Positions 1 through 4,857 of a DNA stretch of 5,658 nt are shown piece by piece (position 1 is the first letter of the stretch; the number at the start of each line of letters is the position of its first letter). The stretch spans positions 1 to 5,658 of the forward strand of contig CAUABY010000145.1 in NCBI GenBank assembly GCA_958427375.1. The letters are read 5' to 3'. The stretch comes from an uncultured Eubacteriales bacterium (GTDB lineage Bacteria; Bacillota; Clostridia; Oscillospirales; Oscillospiraceae). The position numbers were made by a program, and so were the translations under genes. The notes under the pieces were generated by a model that was given only the letters and a program-made list of their open reading frames with translations, made no database searches and was not told the origin of the DNA.

Positions 1-2
1 CA

Positions 3-32
3 AGAGAAAAAGCCATAATGGGCGATGATTGA
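3..32 (+). CDS. Possible C-terminal end of an upstream gene (partial)
   Basis: One frame runs open from the window edge and would encode a short tail, REKAIMGDD, before a TGA at 30-32. That stop directly abuts an ATG at 33 and lies 15 nt before the preferred era start, as expected for tightly packed operon genes. In Bacillota the gene before era is often cdd (cytidine deaminase) or dgkA, but nine residues do not identify this one. All three frames contain a stop before position 33, so another frame could be the real one. Confidence 0.3.
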   Translation, partial: REKAIMGDD

Positions 33-34
33 AT

Positions 35-40
35 GGGAGA
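35..40 (+). promoter_or_regulatory. Ribosome binding site of era
   Basis: GGGAGA lies 7 nt before the ATG at 48. It overlaps the codons following the alternative ATG at 33, which has no comparable Shine-Dalgarno sequence. This favours initiation at 48 over 33. Confidence 0.7.
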
Positions 41-47
41 ATTACAC

Positions 48-935
48 ATGACAAAATCTGCTATGATAACTATATGCGGCCGGCCTAACGTCGGCAAATC
101 CACGCTGACAAATGCACTCGTGGGCGAGAAGATAGCCATAGTGTCGGACAAGCCGCAGACCACGCGAAACCGCATAATCGGAATTGTCGAGCACGGTGAT
201 ACCCAGTTTGTGCTTATGGACACTCCGGGCTTCCACAAGCCGCGCACGAGACTTGGCGATTACATGGTGAATGTTGTCAAGGAGAGTGTGGCGGACGTCG
301 ACCTCGTTTTGCTTATTGTGGAGCCTGTTGCCGCTATCGGCCCGCAGGAGGAGGCGCTCATCGCCAGCATCAAGGCAAACGGCGTTCCGGCGGTGCTTGT
401 AATAAACAAAATAGACACTATTGAGAAAGCCCGGCTTTTAGAGGTGATGGGACTTTACTCCGGCGCCTGTGATTTTGACGCTATCATTCCCATCTCCGCC
501 AAGACAGGCGAGGGCACGCAGGAGCTTTTGAACGAGATGGAGAAGTATGCCGCCGAGGGGCCGCATCTTTTCCCGGAGGATATGATAACCGACCAGCCTG
601 AGCGCCAGATCTGCGCGGAGCTTGTAAGGGAAAAGCTCTTGAACTGCCTCGACAAGGAGATACCGCATGGCACGGCAATTGAGGTCACGCGCTTTTCCGA
701 GCGGGACAACGGGATAATTGACCTTGAAGTGACCATTTACTGCGAAAAGAGCAGCCATAAGGGGATAATTATAGGCAAAAACGGCGCGATGATAAAGCGC
801 ATCGGCGAGCTTGCGCGCAAGGATATAGAAGAATTTATGGGCACCAAGGTGTTCTTGCAGACCTGGGTCAAGGTCAAGGAGAACTGGCGCGACTCAAGCT
901 TCCTCCTGCGAAACTTCGGCTTCAAGGACGATTGA
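48..935 (+). CDS. era: GTPase Era
   Basis: Era is an essential GTP-binding protein that binds the 3' end of 16S rRNA and assists 30S subunit maturation. The 295-residue product has the full family layout. The N-terminal G domain carries G1 GRPNVGKS (residues 11-18), the switch I sequence KPQTTRNRI (35-43), G3 DTPGFH (58-63), G4 NKID (120-123) and G5 SAK (150-152). The C-terminal KH RNA-binding domain has its GxxG loop as GKNG (243-246), followed by the usual ending VKVKENWRDS and LRNFGF. Length is normal for Era (about 300). The ATG at 48 is chosen over 33 because GGGAGA is correctly spaced for it and family members begin shortly before the G1 loop. No defect is seen. Downstream, yqzL, recO and mutS2 follow on the same strand, a conserved Bacillota arrangement. 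Identification is certain; the start is likely but not proven. Confidence 0.98.
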   Translation: MTKSAMITICGRPNVGKSTLTNALVGEKIAIVSDKPQTTRNRIIGIVEHGDTQFVLMDTPGFHKPRTRLGDYMVNVVKESVADVDLVLLIVEPVAAIGPQEEALIASIKANGVPAVLVINKIDTIEKARLLEVMGLYSGACDFDAIIPISAKTGEGTQELLNEMEKYAAEGPHLFPEDMITDQPERQICAELVREKLLNCLDKEIPHGTAIEVTRFSERDNGIIDLEVTIYCEKSSHKGIIIGKNGAMIKRIGELARKDIEEFMGTKVFLQTWVKVKENWRDSSFLLRNFGFKDD

Positions 936-960
936 GTAAATATACGCGCTAATATATACC
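932..960 (+). promoter_or_regulatory. Weak candidate promoter for yqzL-recO-mutS2
   Basis: TTGAGT (932-937, overlapping the era stop codon) is followed after 17 nt by TATACC (955-960), each matching the sigma-A consensus at four of six positions. Transcription would begin near 967, placing the hairpin at 971-999 at the very 5' end of the message. The surroundings are AT-rich, so a chance match is quite possible; readthrough from era is the simpler alternative. Confidence 0.2.
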
Positions 961-970
961 ATCATTATCG

Positions 971-999
971 CGCGGCTTTATGCAGATAATAAAGCCGTG
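971..999 (+). other. RNA hairpin in era-yqzL spacer
   Basis: An inverted repeat pairs 971-981 (CGCGGCTTTAT) with 989-999 (ATAAAGCCGTG) around a 7-nt loop GCAGATA. That gives 11 base pairs with a single G-U wobble. It is not a canonical intrinsic terminator: the bases right after it are AGGTGG, the ribosome binding site of the next gene, and the only T-run (1006-1009) is short and lies several bases away. The stem's last G is the first base of that GAGGTGG site. It may stabilise the downstream message, mark a processing site, or modulate translation; the sequence does not say which. Confidence 0.6.
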
Positions 1000-1005
1000 A
1001 GGTGG
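999..1005 (+). promoter_or_regulatory. Ribosome binding site of the YqzL-like gene
   Basis: GAGGTGG lies 5 nt before the ATG at 1011 and touches the 3' foot of the hairpin at 971-999. This strong site supports the short reading frame at 1011-1160 being translated. Confidence 0.7.
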
Positions 1006-1010
1006 TTTTG

Positions 1011-1160
1011 ATGGAAAGAGACACAATATGGCAGGCCTTTGCGGAAACCGGAGATCCCATGTACTACCTGCTGTATAAATCAACGCAAGACCCGAAAGCT
1101 AAGCCGAGAAATAACAGCAAAACCGACGGTAACGGGGATATGCCCCGGAGTGAGGATTGA
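1011..1160 (+). CDS. yqzL: YqzL-like small protein
   Basis: This 49-codon gene encodes a small protein beginning MERDTIWQAFAETGDPMYYL and continuing LYK. The W-x-x-F-x-x-TG-[DS] pattern followed by YLLYK is the signature I associate with the YqzL-like family, short proteins (about 47 residues in Bacillus subtilis) encoded between era and recO in Bacillota. The position here, with recO starting 10 nt downstream, matches exactly. The conserved part is residues 5-23; residues 24-49 are a hydrophilic, charged tail rich in Lys, Asn and Asp, probably disordered. There is no signal peptide, membrane segment or metal-binding motif. A GAGGTGG site 5 nt upstream supports the start. The molecular function of the family is not known to me; its location suggests co-expression with ribosome assembly and DNA repair genes, nothing more specific. 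Confidence 0.85.
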   Translation: MERDTIWQAFAETGDPMYYLLYKSTQDPKAKPRNNSKTDGNGDMPRSED

Positions 1161-1170
1161 TAGAGTACAT

Positions 1171-1932
1171 ATGTTTGAAACGGTAAAAGCGCTCGTCCTA
1201 CGTGAGGTGCGCTATAAAGAAGCGGACAGAATTCTGACCGTCCTCTCGGCAGAGCATGGAAAGCTCAGCGCCAAGGCGCGCGGAGCACTGCGGAAAACGA
1301 GCCGCACAGCCGCCGCAACACAGCAACTGACGTATTCGGAGATGACGCTTTTTTTCAACAAAGGCAAGTGGACGATAAACGAGGCGAGCGTGCTTGAGGG
1401 CTTTGACGGCCTGCGCACGGATATAAGCGCCTTTGCTCTTGCAGCCTATTTTGCTGAGTGTCTTGATGCGCTGAGCATAGAGGATCAGCCCGATGCGCCG
1501 CTTTTGCAGCTGGGCCTGAACTCGCTTTATGCGCTCAACCGCGGTATGTACAGCTATGCGCATATCAAGGCGGCGTTTGAACTGCGGCTTATGTGTATCG
1601 CGGGCTATGCGCCGGATCTATCCTGCTGTGCTGTCTGCGGCAAGACGGAGCCGGAGGAGCCGCTGTTCAGCCTTGAGAGCGGTCAGATCTGCTGCCGCAG
1701 GTGCAGGAATGCGAATTTGCTCAATACGATGCCGCTTTGCGAGGCCTCTCTTGCCGCGGCGCGGTATATTGCCTCCGCCCCGGCAAAGCAGATTTTCTCG
1801 TTCTCGTTTGATGACGCTGCACTTCACCGCCTTTCCGACGCGTCAGAGGCCTATCTTCTGCGACAGACAGAGCGCCGCTATTCCACATTGGATTATTACA
1901 AAAGCCTGCGCGCCTTTGAGCCGGGCATATAA
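1171..1932 (+). CDS. recO: DNA repair protein RecO
   Basis: RecO works with RecR (and RecF) to displace SSB and load RecA on single-stranded DNA during gap repair and recombination. The 253-residue product starts MFETVKALVLREVRYKEADR, the typical opening of the N-terminal OB fold, followed by the conserved EHGKLSAKARGALRKTS stretch (about residues 27-43). A helical C-terminal domain follows, containing a four-cysteine zinc-binding motif: C153-x2-C156 and C175-x2-C178. Length is typical (about 240-260). The frame is open upstream to an ATG at 1039, but those 44 residues show no RecO similarity and overlap the YqzL-like gene in another frame, so the ATG at 1171 is preferred. The Shine-Dalgarno sequence is poor: GAGG at 1152-1155 is too distant and GATAGAG at 1159-1165 is weak. 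Initiation may depend on translation of the gene ending 10 nt upstream. MutS2 follows after 24 nt. Confidence 0.96.
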   Translation: MFETVKALVLREVRYKEADRILTVLSAEHGKLSAKARGALRKTSRTAAATQQLTYSEMTLFFNKGKWTINEASVLEGFDGLRTDISAFALAAYFAECLDALSIEDQPDAPLLQLGLNSLYALNRGMYSYAHIKAAFELRLMCIAGYAPDLSCCAVCGKTEPEEPLFSLESGQICCRRCRNANLLNTMPLCEASLAAARYIASAPAKQIFSFSFDDAALHRLSDASEAYLLRQTERRYSTLDYYKSLRAFEPGI

Positions 1933-1944
1933 GGCATATAATAC

Positions 1945-1948
1945 GGAG
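1945..1948 (+). promoter_or_regulatory. Ribosome binding site of mutS2
   Basis: GGAG lies 8 nt before the ATG at 1957, within the 24-nt gap after the recO stop. It supports that start and independent initiation within a shared message. Confidence 0.7.
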
Positions 1949-1956
1949 ATATTCAT

Positions 1957-4332
1957 ATGAGTTTTACAGGAAAATCGCTCCATACATTGGAGCTGTCCGC
2001 CATACTTGACATGCTTGCAAACGAGGCAGTGTCAGAGGCGGCAAAGACACGCGCAATGGAGCTATCGCCCGCGTTTGATACGGCGGAGGTAAAACGCCGT
2101 CAGGCGGAGACGAGCGCGGCAAAAACAATGATGACCGTGCGTCAGAGCCCGTCCTTTTCGGGTGTTAGGGATGTGCGCGCCGCGCGTTCGCGCGCGGACT
2201 TGGGCGGTGTGCTCAATACGCGTGAGCTAATGGACATAGCACGCGTTTTGCAGTGCGCGCGCCTTGTGCGCGGATATGTTGCCGACGACAGCGTGGGCAA
2301 GACCTGCATAGACCATCTTTTCTACGCACTGCGCGCCAACAAGTTTTTGGAGGAGAAAATTAACACCTCCATTGTGGGTGAGGACGAGATAGCGGACAGC
2401 GCCTCGCACGATTTGACCACTATTCGCCGTCAGATGCGCGCCGCCGCCGCGCGCGCCCGTGACTCACTGCAAAAGATTATTTCCTCGCCGAGCTATGCCA
2501 AAGTCTTGCAGGAGCCGATTATTACCATGCGCTCTGACCGTTATGTTGTCCCGGTCAAGGCCGAGCATAAGGGCTCTGTTCCAGGGCTTGTGCATGATGT
2601 ATCCGCCTCTGGGATGACCGTGTTTGTGGAGCCGATGGCGGCCGTTAAGGCAAATAACGAACTGCGTGAGCTCGCGGCGAAGGAAAAACTGGAGATAGAG
2701 CGCATTTTGTCCGAACTCTCCGCCGACTGCGCTGAGCACAGAACCGACATCGAGTCGGACTTTGACGTGCTTGTGCGCCTTGACCTTATTTTTGCCAAAG
2801 CGCGGCTTTCGTATAAGCTTGACTGTCAGGAGCCCGGCTTGGAGGATGAGCGGGGAATAGTCTTGCGCCGTGCACGCCATCCGCTGCTCGACCAGAGCAA
2901 GGCGGTTCCCATTGACCTTGAGCTTGGCAGCAGCTTCAATACGCTTGTAATAACCGGCCCTAATACCGGCGGCAAAACCGTCTCACTGAAAACTATCGGA
3001 CTGCTCGCCGCAATGAGCCAGTGCGGGCTTCATATCCCGGCGGCGGACGGCAGCAACATGCCGGTGTTTGCGCATATCCTTGCGGACATAGGTGACGAGC
3101 AGAGCATTGAGCAAAATCTCTCTACTTTCTCGGCGCATATGTCAAACATAGTGAATATACTTGACGAGTGCGATGACCGCTCGCTCATACTCTTTGACGA
3201 GCTCGGCGCGGGCACAGACCCCACGGAAGGCGCGGCGCTTGCCATCGCGATTATAGAGCACGCGCGCAGAAACGGCGCTATAATCGCCGCAACCACGCAC
3301 TATGCGGAACTCAAGGTATACGCCACGAACGAGCCGGGCGTGCAGAACGCTTCCTGCGAATTTGACGTTGAAACTCTGCGTCCAACATATCATCTCCTTG
3401 TCGGCATCCCCGGCAAGTCCAACGCCTTTGCCATTTCAAAGCGCCTCGGTCTTGGCGAAAATATTATTGAGGACGCGAAAAACCGCGTCAATTCCGAGTC
3501 CGCAAGCTTTGAGGCCACGATTGAGAAGCTTGAGCAGACGCGGCTCATGCTGGAAAAAGACCGCGACGAGGTCGCCGCAAAGCTCCATCAGGCGGAGGAA
3601 AACGCGAAAAAGTCCGCTTTCCTGCGCGCAGAGCTTGAAGTGCGCCTTGAAAAGGCCGACCAGAAGTCCCGCCGCGAGGCCGAGCGCATAATTGCCGATG
3701 CGCGCGCGGCGGCGGAGCAGGTTTTCGCGGAGCTGGACGAGATGAAAAAGCATGCTGACGAGGCGGACGACGCACAGCGCATAAACGAGGCGCGCAGCGA
3801 GCTCAGGCGCAGACTGAATATGCATGAGGAGAGCCTGCACCCCGCGCAGGAGCCTGTGGTGGAGGAGAAGTCCTCACGCCCGATAAAAGCCGGGGACAGC
3901 GTGAAAATCAAGTCCATGGGCATGACGGCGGAGGTTATCTCCGTCTCGCCTGAACGTGTTCTTACACTGCGCGCTGGCATTATGAACGTCACCGCGAAGG
4001 AGGATGAGGTGCTGCTGCTTGAGGGCTCAAAGGCGCCTAAGAAGAAAAATGTTGCGGCGGCAGCGGCTTCACAGCTTCGCACGGCGGCGGTCGCGTCTGA
4101 AATCGACCTGCGCGGGATGGAAACCATTGAGGGCGTGCTCGCGGCAGAGCGCTATATAGATTCAGCCGTCATGTCAAAGCTCAAAACCGTGACGATTATC
4201 CACGGCAAGGGCACGGGAGCACTGCGCGCGGCAATACAGCAGATGCTAAAGAAAAACAAAGCAGTGAAATCTTTCCGCCTTGGCCGTTATGGCGAGGGCG
4301 AGGCGGGTGTAACCGTTGTCGAACTGAAATAA
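1957..4332 (+). CDS. mutS2: Endonuclease MutS2 (MutS-like ATPase with Smr domain)
   Basis: The 791-residue protein has the complete MutS2 layout. It lacks the MutS mismatch-recognition domain and opens directly with the core/lever region (about 1-300). The ABC-type ATPase follows, with Walker A GPNTGGKT (334-341), the signature-like region QNLSTFSAHM near 388-397, Walker B LILFDELGAGTDP (410-422) and the switch histidine in TTHYAEL (446-452). Next come a long charged coiled coil (about 505-625), a small beta KOW-like segment starting near IKAGDSVKI (643-651), and a C-terminal Smr domain with EIDLRG (715-720) and HGKGTG (749-754). The Smr domain confers nuclease activity in characterised members. 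MutS2 is not a mismatch-repair protein: it has been linked to control of recombination in several bacteria and, in Bacillus subtilis, to rescue of collided ribosomes. Which role dominates here is not visible. Length is usual (about 780-790) and no motif is damaged. GGAG 8 nt upstream supports the start. Confidence 0.98.
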   Translation: MSFTGKSLHTLELSAILDMLANEAVSEAAKTRAMELSPAFDTAEVKRRQAETSAAKTMMTVRQSPSFSGVRDVRAARSRADLGGVLNTRELMDIARVLQCARLVRGYVADDSVGKTCIDHLFYALRANKFLEEKINTSIVGEDEIADSASHDLTTIRRQMRAAAARARDSLQKIISSPSYAKVLQEPIITMRSDRYVVPVKAEHKGSVPGLVHDVSASGMTVFVEPMAAVKANNELRELAAKEKLEIERILSELSADCAEHRTDIESDFDVLVRLDLIFAKARLSYKLDCQEPGLEDERGIVLRRARHPLLDQSKAVPIDLELGSSFNTLVITGPNTGGKTVSLKTIGLLAAMSQCGLHIPAADGSNMPVFAHILADIGDEQSIEQNLSTFSAHMSNIVNILDECDDRSLILFDELGAGTDPTEGAALAIAIIEHARRNGAIIAATTHYAELKVYATNEPGVQNASCEFDVETLRPTYHLLVGIPGKSNAFAISKRLGLGENIIEDAKNRVNSESASFEATIEKLEQTRLMLEKDRDEVAAKLHQAEENAKKSAFLRAELEVRLEKADQKSRREAERIIADARAAAEQVFAELDEMKKHADEADDAQRINEARSELRRRLNMHEESLHPAQEPVVEEKSSRPIKAGDSVKIKSMGMTAEVISVSPERVLTLRAGIMNVTAKEDEVLLLEGSKAPKKKNVAAAAASQLRTAAVASEIDLRGMETIEGVLAAERYIDSAVMSKLKTVTIIHGKGTGALRAAIQQMLKKNKAVKSFRLGRYGEGEAGVTVVELK

Positions 4333-4374
4333 AATTTCTGTAAAGAATACACAACAAATGTGTAAAATAACGAA

Positions 4375-4392
4375 TCGACCGAAAGCGGTTGA
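4375..4392 (+). promoter_or_regulatory. Inverted repeat overlapping the candidate HPr promoter
   Basis: TCGACCG (4375-4381) and CGGTTGA (4386-4392) form an imperfect dyad around AAAG, with one mismatch as DNA and a continuous 7-pair stem with one G-U as RNA. The right arm contains most of the putative -35 hexamer TTGACG (4389-4394). The position suits an operator, and the centre CGAAAGCG loosely resembles the core of a catabolite-responsive element (cre), but it departs from that consensus at several positions. It is not followed by a T-run, so it is not a standard terminator. Confidence 0.3.
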
Positions 4393-4417
4393 CGCAGAAG
4401 CAAAAATTTGATAAATT
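4389..4417 (+). promoter_or_regulatory. Candidate sigma-A promoter for HPr gene
   Basis: TTGACG (4389-4394, five of six consensus positions) is followed after 17 nt by TAAATT (4412-4417, four of six). Its spacing is ideal, and it lies in the 169-nt non-coding gap after mutS2. Transcription from it would leave a leader of roughly 80 nt before the HPr start. Confidence 0.4.
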
Positions 4418-4437
4418 ATACGTATCACATATCGTAT

Positions 4438-4466
4438 CTGGTAATATAAGTATATGTGTCTATAAT
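4438..4466 (+). promoter_or_regulatory. Second candidate promoter for HPr gene
   Basis: A perfect -10 hexamer TATAAT stands at 4461-4466, with only a poor -35 (CTGGTA, 4438-4443) at 17-nt spacing. Transcription would start near 4473 and give a leader of about 30 nt. The AT-rich surroundings make a chance -10 plausible, so this is an alternative to the promoter at 4389-4417. Confidence 0.4.
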
Positions 4467-4487
4467 TAATTTGCAGATAAAGAAATT

Positions 4488-4493
4488 AAGGAG
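4488..4493 (+). promoter_or_regulatory. Ribosome binding site of HPr gene
   Basis: AAGGAG lies 8 nt before the ATG at 4502. The in-frame GTG at 4493 overlaps this site and cannot use it, so the ATG at 4502 is the start. Confidence 0.85.
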
Positions 4494-4501
4494 TGGCGAG
4501 T

Positions 4502-4765
4502 ATGATATCTAAAGAAGTTGTTATTAACAATCAGGTAGGTCTTCATGCCAGACCCGCGACTTTCTTCATTCAGAAAGCCAACGAGTTTAAAAGCAGTATC
4601 TGGGTCGAGAAAGATGAGCGCCGCGTTAACGCAAAGAGCCTTCTGGGTGTTCTCTCCCTTGGTATTGTGAAGGGTACTGCCATCACCATCATTGCTGACG
4701 GTGCAGACGAGGAAGCGGCAATCGCTACTCTGGCGGAGCTTATTGACTCTGATTTTTCTGAGTGA
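4502..4765 (+). CDS. ptsH: HPr family phosphocarrier protein
   Basis: HPr is the small cytoplasmic protein that passes phosphate from enzyme I to the sugar-specific EIIA units of the phosphotransferase system. The 87-residue product has the active-site motif GLHARPA with the phosphorylated histidine at residue 15. It also has the regulatory serine at residue 46 within NAKSLLGVLSLG, the site used by HPr kinase/phosphorylase in Gram-positive bacteria for carbon catabolite control. Both sites being intact argues for a true HPr rather than a Crh-type paralogue, which lacks the histidine. The gene stands alone, without ptsI next to it, which is common in Clostridia. It is set off by a 169-nt upstream gap with promoter-like sequences. 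All five glycine codons are GGT, unlike neighbouring genes that favour GGC, which fits high expression. ATG at 4502 is chosen because AAGGAG is correctly placed. The symbol assumes this is the main HPr of the genome. Confidence 0.95.
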   Translation: MISKEVVINNQVGLHARPATFFIQKANEFKSSIWVEKDERRVNAKSLLGVLSLGIVKGTAITIIADGADEEAAIATLAELIDSDFSE

Positions 4766-4781
4766 TTTAAAACCCAATCTA

Positions 4782-4826
4782 AGAAGCATGAAAGGGGCGT
4801 GGCTTCTCGTCCATATTTGTTTATTT
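4782..4826 (+). terminator. Doubtful terminator after HPr gene
   Basis: AGAAGC (4782-4787) can pair with GCTTCT (4802-4807) around a 14-nt loop, and a T-rich but interrupted stretch lies at about 4813-4826. The stem is only 6 base pairs, the loop is large and the T-run does not follow directly, so termination would be weak or partial. Readthrough into the transporter gene is plausible. Confidence 0.2.
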
Positions 4827-4846
4827 TCACAGCCGTGTGACAGAGC

Positions 4847-4852
4847 GAGAGG
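4847..4852 (+). promoter_or_regulatory. Ribosome binding site of transporter gene
   Basis: GAGAGG lies 5 nt before the ATG at 4858 and decides the start of a gene that has no stop codon inside the window. Confidence 0.65.
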
Positions 4853-4857
4853 TAACC

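Noticed and set aside
1039..1170. N-terminal extension of RecO by 44 residues from the ATG at 1039
   Set aside because: These residues do not resemble RecO, overlap the YqzL-like gene in another frame, and the family opening MFETVKALVL begins at 1171.
1529..1960. A 143-codon + strand frame overlapping recO
   Set aside because: Its product is arginine- and serine-rich low-complexity sequence without a recognisable domain, and it lies within a certain recO. It is a frame shadow.
3302..3691. A 129-codon + strand frame inside mutS2
   Set aside because: It is an out-of-frame shadow of the ATPase and coiled-coil region, with a composition unlike a real protein.
3588..4127. A 179-codon frame on the - strand inside mutS2, with several others alongside
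   Set aside because: The Ala/Ser-rich product is typical of the reverse frame of a GC-rich coiled-coil gene; no ribosome binding site or family signature is seen.
1957..4332. mutS2 as mismatch-repair MutS
   Set aside because: The N-terminal mismatch-recognition domain is absent and a C-terminal Smr domain is present, which defines MutS2.
4348..4364. Inverted repeat TACACA-ACAAA-TGTGTA shortly after mutS2 as a terminator
   Set aside because: The stem is only 6 AT-rich pairs and is followed by AAAATAA rather than a T-run, so it is too weak to call.
4493..4501. GTG at 4493 as the start of HPr
   Set aside because: It overlaps the AAGGAG that serves the ATG at 4502, and starting at 4502 places the active histidine at the family's residue 15.
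4502..4765. HPr gene as a Crh-type paralogue
   Set aside because: Crh lacks the catalytic histidine, whereas this protein has His15 in GLHARPA as well as Ser46.
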